Assembly: GCA_031761405.1 (NCBI GenBank)
Contig: JASEVX010000011.1
Coordinates: forward strand, 42,888,951-42,952,950
Source of the DNA: Serripes groenlandicus
Lineage: Eukaryota; Mollusca; Bivalvia; Cardiida; Cardiidae
Length of the DNA stretch: 64,000 nt
Reading direction: 5' to 3'
The notes beneath the pieces were generated by a model that was not told where the DNA came from, ran no database searches, and worked only from the letters and a program-made list of their open reading frames with translations. Shown here piece after piece: positions 41,489 to 53,087 of this stretch. Numbering within the stretch: position 1 is the stretch's first letter; the number at the start of each line of letters is the position of its first letter. A program made the translations under genes and the position numbers.

Positions 41489-41932
41489 AAGGGATATCAA
41501 TGGTTACCGATATTAATAACCGGTGAATCGTATAATCTTCTAACCGGTTAATCGGTTAACCGGATAAATTCATAGACAATCAATATTCACTTGCTTCAGG
41601 GTTTTGTTATATGTAGAAACAAACTGTCCTTTAATTAATCGTTAGGTCTCCCACTATTATTTGATTAACACTAAACAAACAAACGCTCATCAATAAAATC
41701 GAGTGCGGCCGTCTTTACAGTAATAATGTACACCATCCCGATCGAGGTGTGAATAATTAATCTCTGGTCAGTTACGTGTGACAAATTGAAAGAACAAAAT
41801 GTGAAACACAACTATGTATATATTTTATATATTTTTCCGAGTACTAGGTTACTTGAATTACTAACCGATTAATTTAATCACATACGGTTAATCGATTAAC
41901 CGGTTAACCGTTGACATCCCTTATAAATACGC
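41489..41932. mobile_element. hAT-like non-autonomous element, 8-bp target duplication
   Basis: Ends AAGGGATATCAATGGTTACC / CGGTTAACCGTTGACATCCC-TT, flanked by a perfect ATAAATAC at 41481-41488 and 41933-41940. Subterminal AACCGGTTAATCGGTTAACC-type repeats on both sides are common in hAT MITEs. An 8-bp duplication is diagnostic of hAT transposition. No transposase frame inside. Confidence 0.9.
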
Positions 41933-41940
41933 TAAGGTTG

Positions 41941-43337
41941 GTTTTCCATGAGTACGGTTCATATTCCAATTATCATAAGCTACATTGAAAACCTTCAAAG
42001 TGTATTACAGTGTAGACTGTTTTAGGGATGGCTGCTTTGAAAACATATGAGCCTGTCCATGGGTAAAGGAACAAGATGGCACTTATCTACAGTGTAGGTT
42101 AATATCCCCCGTATCCAGCCGCTGCCTGATCAACATCTACGCAAGTCAACATAATCTACTCACAAGCTTATGCACATGCCTAACTAATCTACATTGTTCA
42201 CACATGCCAAATGGTACCTTTTTGTATGGAATGGCTTATATTAGAAAATATTGCGATATAAAGACTAAATATTAATCATGGACACGTCAATACCATTTGG
42301 ACTAATGCACTCCGTAACCAATTATGATTCATAATATCATGGAAATCGAAAGTAGTTTGTCATACCGAAGTTATACAATTATAGGAAAGAGGAAACTTAG
42401 TCAATTTTAACAGATTATGTTGTCTGTTGATAGTTTATATCATGTCTTCTAATTCATATGCGCAAATTGTTAAAAGAAAATCAGGAAAAAGGGCAAGGGA
42501 GACAATTTTCCAAACAATGTATTCAAAGGTTGGCGTTAACAGAGGCATCAACAGTCGTTTTATGAGAGAAATAGACACAAGATGCTAATTCTATCAATTA
42601 AATCTTCCATGAGAAGACGGCGAGAGTCGTTACAAAACCTCTGGGAATATACAACGTCTTGTACTGGCCTTGTATCGTTAGCCTCGGTCTAGACACCGCC
42701 AATAGGATAATTAATTGGGACGCGTCATTAATAAAAAAACGACTGTAGGTTTTTGAATAGTTAACGGCAATTTATATAATATTGTTCATATAAACAACCG
42801 TGTTCTGTCATAAACGTCCCTCCAGATAAAACCAGACTTAATCTTCGCTCGCCACCTACCGAATCGTTCGGCATAAAACATGTATGATAACCCATATACA
42901 TAAACGAGAAGCATGCGATTTCATTGGACATAAAAACAGAGCACATGCTCATGTGTATTTAAGGTCAATTCGAGACGACCTTTTATAAGTTGTAGTCGGA
43001 TCTAATAGTACGTTGGTCTGACTTTAATGAGATTTAATAGTTCATGGATAATTGAAGGACAGGATGGCGAACATCCCCGTGCCATATACCTCACGTGCGT
43101 ATAATAAACCCCGCTGTGGGTACAAATGTACTCAGCTATACGTTGTACTACCGAGTATCAACACTTCCGACCAGATTGCTTGGAGATGTATACTGATAAA
43201 GATCATCACTGGTCGATTAAGTCCTAAATGTCGATTTCCGTGTGACGAAGCCAAATAAATGCAAAATCTGTTCCTACAGAAATAGACATACAAATGGATT
43301 ATAAATGGAAGGAACCTTATTACAAAATAGTTTTGGA
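41941..43337. other. Low-copy region with short unassigned frames
   Basis: Longest non-repetitive block after the gene. A plus frame at 42442-42588 reads MSSNSYAQIVKRKSGKRARE... (48 codons), and one at 43052-43258 reads MKDRMANIPVPYTSRAYNK... (68 codons). Both look compositionally plausible but have no splice signals, homologue or promoter I can name. Confidence 0.3.
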
Positions 43338-43530
43338 AGACAGAATGGCAGTGGTAGAGCGCCGGTCTCTTGTTCCCAAAGGTCCAGGATTCAAAGACCG
43401 CGATAGCTGATCATGCATTTGATATTTTCCGACATAAGCTGTGTGAGTACTGGTTAAATCACCAGGAAAGAGGCAATTAAAATGAATAATTTAAGCTGAA
43501 AGCTTGATTTGCAATCGATGTAAAATAAAT
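43338..43530 (+). mobile_element. SINE family 2
   Basis: CAGTGGTAGAGCGCCGGTCT, GGTCCAGGATTCAAAGACCG, GAAAGCTTGATTTGCAATCG, ATGTAAAATAAATAAG. Confidence 0.85.
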
Positions 43531-43609
43531 AAGTTAAAACTATTTTTCGAAATAATCACTTATCTTGTTGAGTTCATCCAACTTATAACAACATCCTTAT
43601 TAGAGCCAT

Positions 43610-43890
43610 TTTGGGCATTTTGACCTTGTTTAAAAGAGAAAGTAAAGAATGCGACAAACCAGATTCGTTCATGCCCGATAGCGTTCACAATGACGGTTAC
43701 TATCTTCGCGGAGTGAATACTTTCATGACATGACCCGCAATTTCTTTAGATTATTTTAAAGCTTTCAGGTAACTATTTCCAATGATATAGGGTGTTCTAC
43801 CTGTAAAAGTTTTGAAAGTGTGACAAGTGAGGGTTGAATCTGGTTGAACTACATGGTAACAAAGAAGTAATTTCATTGGTGTAACGTGAC
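43610..43890 (+). repeat. Dispersed repeat E, copy 2
   Basis: GTTTAAAAGAGAAAGTAAAG, AATGACGGTTACTATCTTCG, GGTGTTCTACCTG, GGTAACAAAGAAGTAA. Confidence 0.8.
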
Positions 43891-44389
43891 CTCGGCATCA
43901 CATTACACAGAGTGTATAGGCGCATACGTCTATAAATAGAATCTGACCTTTGACATTTGACCTCTCCAAATACATCTATATAAACCAATCATTATAAAAG
44001 CAACAGATAATTAATGATATAACAAAGTATTATGGTAATAATTGAATTATCATCATCAGCACAGTTTATATGAAAAGTCACATTGTAAAAATATACCATA
44101 TTTACAGGTCGATTTTACTTTATAAGAGGCTTCTAGGTTTAGTAGGAACAAATATAACACTTGGAGGGTTAACGTATATACATATGTATAGATCCGCTAA
44201 TAGCTAACTTTTAACACAACCAATGTTGCTTTTCTCGTAATTCGGCTCATATGGTTACGTCTCTTATTGCTTAAAACAGTTCATTTCAAATCTATTCTTA
44301 CAATTTTCCAGTTTTCATAATAATTTTATTTTATTTTATATATTTTGTTAATGCAGACCCAACTATCAAATATGATATCAAGGAACCAG
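43891..44389. other. AT-rich stretch with a D-element end
   Basis: 44215-44251 (CAATGTTGCTTTTCTCGTAA, TTCGGCTCATATG) is the right end of a D element. The rest is unassigned. Confidence 0.5.
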
Positions 44390-44600
44390 TTAACCCTTTC
44401 TCTCATATAGACGCTTTCTGACGCCTCAGCAGCAGACGGCTTTTTGAAAACATAGTGACAAAAAAAGAAATTGCTTTTGCCACAATGTTTTCCACTTTTA
44501 GTCATAGGTTATCCATTCAATTATAGAGATTTTCTATTTTTTTGACAAAATATGTTCAAAGTCGTCTGCTGCAGAATTGTGGTATGAGGGAAAGGGTTAA
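44390..44600. mobile_element. Family A MITE, central hairpin arm deleted
   Basis: TTAACCCTTTCTCTCATATA ... GAGGGAAAGGGTTAA; AAATTGCTTTTGCCAC shows loss of the central stem. Confidence 0.9.
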
Positions 44601-44849
44601 GAAAGACTAAAGTACAAACAGAGCAAATTCAGCTGATTAATAGACAAAAATTGGATAGACGCTGGAGACATCGATAGTTGGTTATTTTAAGATATTTCCT
44701 TTTCCAGATTCAAGACAATTGCGTTCAATATTTCAATGGAATACAATATTTCCCAAAGGGAATGTGAGACAGAGGTCTACTTTTGATCTAAAGTAATTTT
44801 CACCCATTACTTAAAATACCGTTGAATGTTCTTTCGAATTTGTTTGATT
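44601..44849. other. Low-copy stretch with an acceptor-like site
   Basis: TATTTCCTTTTCCAG ends at 44707, followed by frames such as FKTIAFNISMEYNISQ. There is no good donor and no neighbour to join. Confidence 0.2.
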
Positions 44850-44998
44850 AATTAATCCTTCCGCAATAGCAGACTCATTTGTGACGCTTCCACTGTATTC
44901 AATAATCATGCTTTCATTTTATAGAAAATGTCCATATTTTACCTAGATGCTTTCAAAGTTACACGCTTCAGAATTATCGTATGTGGGAGAGGGTTAAA
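44850..44998. mobile_element. Family A MITE, decayed
   Basis: AATCCTTCCGCAATAGCAGA, GTGACGCTTCCACTG, GATGCTTTCAAAGTTACACG, GTGGGAGAGGGTTAA. Confidence 0.65.
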
Positions 44999-45362
44999 CA
45001 ATGATTCGGGTTCACTCGGCTATGTACGGGCATCTATATTAGGGATGATACCAAGTTGTCCTCGCATTGATTTCACAAATAAACTGACTTATATCTTATT
45101 CATCCTCGGTACCCATGCTATTCATAAAATATATGATACCCTGGGCAAATTTGCTAGCGAAACTTCGTAAAGCATGCACCACGATTTCCTCCGTAACTAC
45201 ACTGTAATTTTCGTATCGCATGGGGCTTGTGTCATGCGGCCAATCAAGCGGCTGCATTTCACCTCATAAATTATTCATGAGTACGAGATTTTTACAGCCA
45301 ATAACGAAAACATACTAAAGAATAGAAGTGAATGACCGTGTGGTCCTGCCATTTTAACCATT
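44999..45362. other. Low-copy stretch
   Basis: A plus frame ends at 45170 (LTYILFILGTHAIHKIYDTL); no exon borders. GCCAATCAAGCGG and CAGCCAATAACG are CCAAT-like, but no gene start follows. Confidence 0.3.
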
Positions 45363-45606
45363 ATATGAGCCGTTTCACGAGAAAAACCAACATTGTGGAC
45401 TCAGCGTAAAGTATCGACTCGAATCAGCCTAAGCATGCCGTGCAGGCTAATCCGGGCTGATACGTTTCGCCACCTGTAAAGTTTTTTCAGGAGTTATTAC
45501 TTTATACCTTTATCCCCTGAAACGGAATGTGACGGCCCGGATTAGCTGATCTTGGTCGATACATTATGCAGGGTCCATTATGCTGGTTCGAGGAACAGCT
45601 CATATA
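45363..45606. mobile_element. Family D element
   Basis: ATATGAGCCGTTTCACGAG ... GAGGAACAGCTCATAT. Confidence 0.85.
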
Positions 45607-45774
45607 AATTGGGAAGGTTTGATAAAACATTAAAGCGTCAGACACATCTGCGATATTGATATATTGTCAATCATGATTGTCTACATCTTAAATTGTGTTT
45701 CTGACTTCTGTTGTTTAATGCTAAAGCCACGTCCCGCTATCGTTAACATATCAATACAAATGAGGAAAAAGACA

Positions 45775-46041
45775 AATGAGCCGTCCCACGAGAAAACCAA
45801 CATTGTGGACTCTGCGTAAAGTATCGACCTGGATCAGCATAAGCATGCCACGCAGGCTTACCCGGACAGGCGCTTTTCGCCTCCTGTGGATTTTCTGTTT
45901 CAGGAATCATTACTCTATACATCTATCCCCCTGAGACGGAATGTGTCGGCCCGGATTAGCCTGTGCAAACTGCGCAGGCTGATCTCGGTCGATACATTAC
46001 GCAAAGACCATAATATTGGTTTTCTCGTGGAACGGCTCAAA
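45775..46041. mobile_element. Family D element, complete
   Basis: ATGAGCCGTCCCACGAGAAAA ... CTCGTGGAACGGCTCAAAT; one of the most regular copies. Confidence 0.88.
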
Positions 46042-46555
46042 TCGTTAGAAAGGAAAGGAATGCTGCATTCTAAACCAATTCTTAGCATACTAATTCTAAC
46101 CATACGCATTGATAATTAGGTCACTGGTAAAGAGAATCTAAATATAGACAAATACAAACATTTTAAAACTTAATGCTACACTATCCCATTATGTACAGCA
46201 AACACAATTGTGCTATTTCTGTTTCATTCCGATGCTTTCTGTTCAAATTTACCATTTTGAATGATGTATTCAGTCGGCTGAAATCAGTGGATTGTGATAT
46301 GGATGCTATCATACTTGTAGGGCGTGATTTTGAGAGATAAAAAAGCAATCAGTTCAATAAGCAATTGCGTCATTGGACTTTGTCAGTGATTGGTACCTTT
46401 TGCTAAGAGGTTGAATACAGGTTTTTTTCTGATAAGTGTGGTAGTAAATTTACACTTTTTTTTTCAATTTTTTATTTCGCATTTTAGCGTTGAATCTCAA
46501 TGAATCATTTCTTAAATTCAGTGCTGTAACTAATCAACAAGAGGTCTGCTGTTAA
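46042..46555. other. Low-copy AT-rich stretch
   Basis: Nothing recognisable. Confidence 0.4.
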
Positions 46556-46559
46556 AAAT

Positions 46560-46625
46560 AGTGGAAACGTGTACTACGGCCGTGGAATAACTGAAATATT
46601 CTTGAAATCGGCTTTAACCTAACCA
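46560..46625 (+). mobile_element. SINE tail fragment
   Basis: GGCCGTGGAATAACTGAAAT, CTTGAAATCGGCTTTAACC. Confidence 0.55.
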
Positions 46626-46765
46626 GTATCAAAACAAGTCATACAATAGTTATTTTAACCATTATAAACGGTTAGTGAACATGTGTGAACGAACCAGTAT
46701 CAAAACAAGCAATAAAATAGTTATTTTAATAATTTAAAACGGTTAGTGAACGTGTGTGAATGTGC
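46623..46765. repeat. 72-bp direct duplication
   Basis: ACCAGTATCAAAACAAG... AACGGTTAGTGAACATGTGT occurs twice, 72 bp apart, starting right after the SINE tail. Confidence 0.9.
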
Positions 46766-47149
46766 CATTTTGTCAAAGTATCCTCTACAATGTAATATAT
46801 GTGAACAAGCAAAACTTTCTATGTCGGTTTCAAAATAACTTTGGTTAAATGATGCCCATATAACAGCACATGTACGTGAGTATATTAATGTCTGTTTTAT
46901 AATTCGAATGTCTAAACCAATCGATTTATTAAAGATAGTTTACATTTTTATGAGCATCTAATCGTTATTGTGCTACACGAATTGTCTTGATACCATTCGT
47001 TTTGTGTAAAGAATGCCTGTTCATTTGTTACGTTAATCATATATAGTTATTTGTAATGGTAACAGTTAAACAGTTCGATTTGTAAATGGAAGAACAGCCA
47101 TGTCTTTTAAAAAATGAGTCAACAATATGCCAACACTACCGGCGGTTTT

Positions 47150-48530
47150 TTATTAACAGGATTTGATATGATATTATATTTGACGATCAGTTATCCTGTT
47201 AAATGCATGCGTTATAATTTATCATTAAAAGGATATCTGATTTGTTATTCTGTCACTTGTCAATAGGATCGTTTGTTTTATAGACATGATTTAATATGAT
47301 ATTATATATAATGATCAGTTATTTTATTAAATCCATACGTGTTCGTTTGTCATTAAAGAGATATCTAAACAGCCAGTATGTCAAAGGTCAATATTATCGA
47401 TTTGTTTATTAACATAATTTGATATGATATTATATATAATGATCAGTTATTTTATTAAATGCATACATGTTTGTCATTGAATAGATATCTGACCAGTTAT
47501 TAAATTTAATTCGAACCTGATTGTTTGTCTTTAAAAGATATCTGAACAGTTATTAAACTAAATGCGAACCTGGTCGTTTGTTTTTAAAGGATATCTGAAT
47601 AGTTATTTTAAGCGAACCTGATCGTTTGTTTTTCAAGGATATCTGAACAGTTATTAAGTGAACCTGCTCGTTTGTTTTTAAAGGATATCTGAACAGTTAT
47701 TAAGCGAACCTGGTCGTTTGTCTTTGAAGGATATCTGACCAGTTATTGAATTAAATACAAACCTGATCGTTTGTCTTTAAAGGATATCTGAACAGTTATT
47801 AAATTAAATTCGAACCTGATCGTTTGTCTTTAACGGATATCTGATCAGTTATTAAAGCGAACATGATCGTTTGTCTTTAAAGGATATCTGAACAGTTATT
47901 AAGCGAACCTGATCGTAAGTCTTTAAAGGATATCTGATATCTGAAAAGTTATTAAGCGAACCTGATCGTTAGTCTTTAAAGGATATCTGAACAGTTATTC
48001 CATAAAATGCGAATTTGATCGTGTGTCTTTAAAGAATATCTGAACAGTTATTAAATAAAGTGCCAACCTGTTACTTTAAAGGTATATCTGAACAGTTATT
48101 GAATTAAAAGTGAACCCGATTGCTTTATTCAAAGAAGCTGATAGGCTAGTTCAATAGATGCATACATGATCGTTTGGTATAACAATGGATAATCAGATCA
48201 GTTATTTCATCATAATCATTTGTTATTAAAACAAATATCTGACCAGTTAACTTATTACATACACATAATAGTTTGTTATAAAACGAATACTTTATCAGTT
48301 ATTTCATCAAATTCAAACATGGTCATTTGCTTTATTATAAAAACTTGATTTCAGAGCAGTTATTATATTTAAGGAATACGTGATTGTTTGCTTTATTAAA
48401 GGAATACGTGATTGTTTGCTTTATTAAACGAACATAATTATAATGACCTGTTATTATATGAATTGAATAGGCCATAGTTTGTATGATAATATGAAAACCT
48501 GATAGTTGACTTTTAGTAAATGAAAGAATG
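47150..48530. repeat. Degenerate AT-rich tandem array, 45-60 bp units
   Basis: The core 47480-48110 has about 14 units of GGATATCTGAACAGTTATTA + GCGAACCTGATCGTTTGTC + TTTAAA. Flanks carry older, longer units (GATATGATATTATATATAAT, GATCAGTTATTTTATTAAAT). GATATC appears in nearly every unit. No coding potential. Confidence 0.9.
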
Positions 48531-48644
48531 TTCCTCATATTAAATCCATATAAGTAAGATATATGTGATTAAATGCATGTTCGTCATATGTAATGCATAT
48601 AATATGTATGTGAATGAATGAATTATTCAGAGTTCAAGAGTCAC

Positions 48645-49045
48645 GTATTCATGGTGCAGTGGCTGTTAGATCGTCCACCTTGGGTGCGAGAGATGTTGTT
48701 TCGATCCCCGGTCGGGTCCGCATCTCTGTACCGCCCTGTAATTAGCAAAATGATAACAAGAGCAGATAACAGTCAAATTAGTCAATAATTAGTACGGCTT
48801 AAACAGTGGTACATTGTCTCCCCTGTTTATCTCATGACGAGCATTGTGCCAGATGCATACCAAATTCTTCAAAGTGTTAGAAATGGCTTCACTCCATTTA
48901 GCTCAATCTAGCTCAGGATTGCTTCTGATTTGTGTCAGGATAAATAATACCGGTAGTTTACACAGGGTAAGCCGTGAAGTTGGGAACAGTCAGCGGTGAT
49001 ATAACTGAATTACTGTTGAAAACGTTATTAAATCCCAATAAAACA
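48645..49045 (+). mobile_element. SINE family 1, split
   Basis: Head GGTGCAGTGGCTGTTAGATC, TTGTTTCGATCCCCGGTCGG (48650-48730), then about 110 bp of other sequence, then body GCTCAGGATTGCTTCTG, TGTCAGGATAAATAATACC, tail GTGATATAACTGAATTACTG. Confidence 0.72.
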
Positions 49046-49138
49046 AATCGTTTCTGTAGATATTGCCGATAAGATTGTCTTAACACCTAAGACTTCGCAG
49101 TCAAACCGTCTCGAAGTTCGGTTTCCATGTGACATGGC

Positions 49139-49365
49139 CTTATCCCTTTCCCACATACAACAAATCTGCAGCAGACGACTTTGTACACAGACAAATATAG
49201 AAAATCCCTATAAATCAGAGTATATTTGCTGGGGAAAAAATGAAGAAACTGTGGCTAAAGGAGAAATTGCTCATCATGAGCAATTTCTCCTTTTGCCACA
49301 TTGTTTTCACAAGTCTCCTGCTGCAGAGGCGTCAGAACGCGTCTATATGTGGGGGAAGGGGTTAA
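49139..49365. mobile_element. Family A MITE, complete
   Basis: TTATCCCTTTCCCACATACA ... GGGGGAAGGGGTTAA; GCTCATCATGAGC centre. Confidence 0.92.
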
Positions 49366-49677
49366 ACTAACTGATGAAAATGTTGACCTTTAGTTGATTG
49401 GTTTATATAGTGTGGTTCGACCGTTATGACCGATTTATTTGAAGCATTTACAAGAAATAGGAAAACCAAATGTTGATACATTGTTTATCAACGAAGGCAA
49501 TAATCTGTCTGTGCTCTGTGCAGTCCAGTACATATATTCCCTTTCTCTAAAAAAGTATTTCGTTCATTCATCATGGAATCATCTGAAATTGTCTACCCTA
49601 AAATAGTTTGTTCTATTGAAGCGCAATACCTCAATATGTCTATCACTTTAGCTGCCAGAGGCAATTTATTTGTTTTA
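49366..49677. other. Low-copy stretch
   Basis: No gene or repeat recognised. Confidence 0.4.
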
Positions 49678-49884
49678 TTGGGATTTTACGCCGCTTTCAA
49701 CATTAGTTCAGTTATTTCACGGCGACAGTTCACTTATTCATGATCCCTGGGTAAACAAACCAGTACTAGGCTAGGAAATGTGCCTTGCCCAAGAGCATTC
49801 CACCATGCCCGTCGTGCCGCGACTGGGTGTCGAACCCGGGACGCCCGGTTACAAATCCCCGACGCTAACCACTCGACCAAGGCG
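49678..49884 (-). mobile_element. SINE family 3, antisense, nearly complete
   Basis: GGGATTTTACGCCGCTTTCA, CACGGCGACAGTTCACTTAT, CAGTACTAGGCTAGG, head GTCGAACCCGGGACGCCCGG, CTAACCACTCGACCAAGGC. Confidence 0.9.
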
Positions 49885-50063
49885 TTTGTAAACAATGAAG
49901 ATGCAGGTGAAACAACTTGTAACGAGCTGTCTCTCCTAAAATCTGCATTATTTGCCGTGTGGACATTGCATTTTACCAAATTGCCTGTGGGACGAGAAAT
50001 GGAGTTGTCCAATTGTCAACATGGAAGAGTAGACTTTGTGAAAACCAGCAGTAAAAGAGTTAA
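49885..50063. mobile_element. Family B MITE, left end lost
   Basis: GTAAACAATGAAGATGCAGG, hairpin ACAACTTGTAACGAGCTGTC, right end CCAGCAGTAAAAGAGTTAA. It shares that TTAA with the next A element. Confidence 0.85.
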
Positions 50064-50247
50064 CCCTTTCCAACATACAACAAATATGCAGCAGACGAAT
50101 TTGAAAACATCTTGACAAAAACACAGAAAATATCTCTATAAATAAAAGTATAATTACTTAAATTGAAAACATTGTAGCAAAAGGAGAAACTGCTCCATTT
50201 GTCACATGGTTTTCGAAAGAAAGCATCTATATGTGTGAGAGGGTTGA
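50060..50247. mobile_element. Family A MITE
   Basis: TTAACCCTTTCCAACATACA, AGCAGACGAATTTGAAAAC, right end GTGTGAGAGGGTTGA. Confidence 0.85.
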
Positions 50248-50327
50248 GCCAGTTATTGTGTTCAATAGACATAGTTAATTGGCATGTTTATGTTTTCGGT
50301 CCCATCCCTAATAATAAGTGAACACAG

Positions 50328-50452
50328 TTGAGAAAACATTATGACAAAATGAATAACTGCACATCATGAGCAATTTCTCCTTTAGCCACAATGTTTTTTT
50401 CAAAATGTCGTCTGATGCAGATGCTTCACAGTGCATGTGGGAAAGAGTTAAA
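50328..50452. mobile_element. Family A MITE, left end lost
   Basis: GAAAACATTATGACAAAATG, CATCATGAGCAATTTCTCC, GTGGGAAAGAGTTAA. Confidence 0.7.
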
Positions 50453-50666
50453 TGATAAATGTTAAAAATGTTAATTTAACATTCTAATGATATTGAAAGT
50501 TATTAATCAATACAGGCCAGGACTAGGCAATAAAAAGCTATTTGCACGGCCAAGTTGTTATTACGGTGTTACCTCTATGAAGCGACCAATCTCTTTCAAA
50601 AACAACACTTTTACAAAAACTTGAAATCGAAAATCTTGTTCAAAGGACGGAAAATATTGGACCCTC

Positions 50667-50741
50667 AAACCCTATGTTGTGGGTACTCAAAAGAATCGTC
50701 TCGGTGAGACGATTCTTTTGAGTACCTTCAACATAGGGTTT
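50667..50741. repeat. Fold-back element F hairpin
   Basis: 36-bp arms (50667-50702 and 50706-50741) pair at 34 of 36 positions around a 3-nt loop. Flanking AGTTCACTCCTCCTTATCTA (about 50778) belongs to the same element. Confidence 0.93.
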
Positions 50742-50799
50742 AGTGGAGTCATAAAAGAGATATGGATGGGAAAAGATCAGTTCACTCCTCCTTATCTAG

Positions 50800-51110
50800 T
50801 CCTCTATATTCGGGTGGAGTAAACAAAACGTTTTGATGTGTTGTTTATTTCTTTCAGAGAAGTGATTTAAAACATCATCTATATAAAACAACTGCGTGTC
50901 GTTCTCTTAGCCAGAAGTTACCCAGGAGACACTCTGTGTGTTATATTTGTTTCAAATGTTGAATGATTGATTGTTTTCAAAATATCACATGAACATTATA
51001 ACGCACATTTTATTCAAATTTATTTACAAAACTATTTTATTTCATAATTATATTCTGCTCACTATATATGTCTGAATCTAGTGCTGTATTATATATGCTA
51101 TGCATGCAGT
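50800..51110. other. Low-copy stretch with an acceptor-like site
   Basis: TTGTTTATTTCTTTCAG ends at 50857 and is followed in phase 0 by 34 codons (RSDLKHHLYKTTACRSL...) to a stop at 50960. This could be a terminal exon of an unseen gene, but no partner exon was found. Confidence 0.2.
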
Positions 51111-51111
51111 A

Positions 51112-51335
51112 TGTGAGCCGTTCCACGAGAAAACCAACATGGTGGATTCTGTGTAAAGTAAAGCCGCGCAGGCTCTTTTCGCCTCCTGTAGATTTTCTGT
51201 TTCAGGAATCTTTGCTGTTTACCTCTATCACCCTTAGACGGAATGTGTCGGCCATGATTATTAGACTGCGCGAACTACGCAGGCTGATCTGGATCGATAC
51301 ATTACGCATTGTCTATAATGTTAGTTCTCTCATTT
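51112..51335. mobile_element. Family D element, internal deletion
   Basis: TGAGCCGTTCCACGAGAAAAC ... TATAATGTTAGTTCTCTCATT; GTATCGACCCGG segment missing. Confidence 0.8.
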
Positions 51336-51830
51336 GTTGACTTCACAGACACAATTTACCTTTTCTCGGAAATATATGACTTTAACAGGCAATATAATAC
51401 TGTTTGAAAAGATTAGTGAACAGAGAAAATCTTTCAAAACGAGCAAATGAATGTTCTACTTATTCAGTTCGTTGATACATTATTTTACGAATACGAATTC
51501 ATTTGTATACATGTTGCCGCTTCTCCATTCCTACATCTGATTATTAAAGTCTTCTGTTTTTGAAAAAAAAAATAGAATACGGTGTTTCATTTTAATAGAT
51601 AGTTGAAAACCAAAAAGGAAAGAGCTGGAGGGTTCGTTTTGAAAATGTTCTCCTTTATCGACAATGTTTTCGAAAGTCGTCTGTTGCAGAGCTGCCTAAG
51701 TTATTTATAAATATCAGTCTAAGGGTTAATTTGATAGCACGATATTAACATACAATACAGCACTATATTCTGTACATTTTAATAATATTAAAATTTCCTA
51801 ATGAATAAAATATTCTGTTTCTGTTATACC
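51336..51830. other. AT-rich stretch with a family A trace
   Basis: 51640-51730 has CTCCTTTATCGACAATGTTT, GAAAGTCGTCTGTTGCAGAG; otherwise unassigned. Confidence 0.45.
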
Positions 51831-51832
51831 TA

Positions 51833-52680
51833 ACTCCATCGTAAAGTTTTCACTTAAGAAAATATAAGAATAAAACACACAATAACTCGTTAAGATACTA
51901 CAAAGAGTCTCTCTATATTGTCCATATTTTATTAAAAATAATGAGTGTATGAACATTTTTGGGGAATCCGACCCAGGACCGTGAGATATTTATAGCGTCT
52001 TTATGAGTTTATATTGTATAATACTATTGGCTAAGTTCATGACGAACTCAAGGAGGGTATGCGCAGACAATTGGTTCTCTTGTGAACGCACATCTCTACC
52101 CTGGAGTCAAAAATTAAAAATGGAAGCCTCCATGTTATATCCGCTTGTTTCATTAACGATACCTATTCATTTTCCTGTTGTCTAAATTACGGAGCTCAAT
52201 TATTTGCAAGTGCCCAATGAAACAAATTCTTATGTATACGTCTTACAAATAGCTACATCACTGATTACTGAACTCAGAGGTTCGTATTTCGAGATCATTT
52301 ACACAACAGTATCCAGAATTGTCACCCTTCGCCATTTTGGAACTCTTCTAACTCTCGCTCGAAGCAGGGTTGTTAATAGTCGGGGTCAGAAGTTCATATG
52401 ACGTCACTAGAGTTAAAACTCTTGCCGTGCATGAGGAACCCGGATAACTCTAGTCGGAACTCGGGTTCGTCATGAACTTAGCCATTGTATATATCATACA
52501 ATAGGGAGTCTATTTATAGTAACACGGTCTTGTTTTGGGATTCCCAGAATTTTCTCATACGATAACATTACGGTAGTTACTATTATAGCATATGGACCAT
52601 AAAAAGACTATTTGTAGAAGTTTAACCAGGTATTGTTGTTGGTTTTTTAATTTTCTCACAAGAAAACTCGGACGCCTGTG
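51833..52680. mobile_element. CACAGGCGTCCG element, copy 2, carrying a nested element
   Basis: Right end GAAAACTCGGACGCCTGTG intact, left end worn (GTAAAGTTTTCACTTAAG). GACTATTTGTAGAAGTTTAA and GGATTCCCAGAATTTTCTCA match the 38.6-kb copy. The extra length is the insertion at 52028-52484. Confidence 0.85.
52028..52484. mobile_element. Nested TIR element
   Basis: Ends TGGCTAAGTTCATGACGAAC / GTTCGTCATGAACTTAGCCA, a perfect 20-bp match at least, inside the previous element. No transposase frame. The superfamily is not assigned. Confidence 0.85.
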
Positions 52681-52821
52681 ACAAGAGTGTTCCAAGAATC
52701 ACATGCGTCACCTTCTTCATATGTCGGGAAGCGAACGTCTGATGGAAATGACAGTGTATCACCCTTCAACAGCACATCTAAATGGGGGACAAACTTTTGA
52801 AACGTCGAAACCCACGCCAAA
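52681..52821. other. 140-bp low-copy island, open on both strands
   Basis: Between two mobile elements. The plus strand reads RVFQESHASPSSYVGKRTSD..., the minus strand reads FQKFVPHLDVLLKGDTLSF... Either could be a relic exon. No splice sites on either strand. Confidence 0.2.
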
Positions 52822-53051
52822 TTAACCCTTTCCCTCATACGACAATTCTGAAGCAGACGACTTTGAACAAATGTTGTCAAAAAATAGAAAATCTTTATAA
52901 TTTAATGGATAACCTATGACTAAAAGTGGAAAACATTGTGGCAAAAGGAGAAATTGCACGTTTTGTGCAATTTCTTCTTTTGTCACTATGTTTTCAATTA
53001 GCCGTCTGCTGCAGAGGCGTCAGAAAGCGTCTATATGAGGGAAAGGGTTAA
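52822..53051. mobile_element. Family A MITE, complete
   Basis: TTAACCCTTTCCCTCATACG ... GAGGGAAAGGGTTAA; TTGCACGTTTTGTGCAA centre with a compensatory change that keeps the stem. Confidence 0.93.
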
Positions 53052-53087
53052 AATAAATAATGTTGAATTAAAGTTGACCGATTGTTT

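Noticed and set aside
44708..44790. Candidate exon after the acceptor at 44707
   Set aside because: All three phases stay open for 19-28 codons, no donor of quality, and no neighbouring exon to join.
50858..50962. Zinc-finger-like word RSDLKHHL in a possible terminal exon
   Set aside because: The C2H2 cysteines are absent at the required spacing and there is no upstream exon; kept only as an unassigned stretch.
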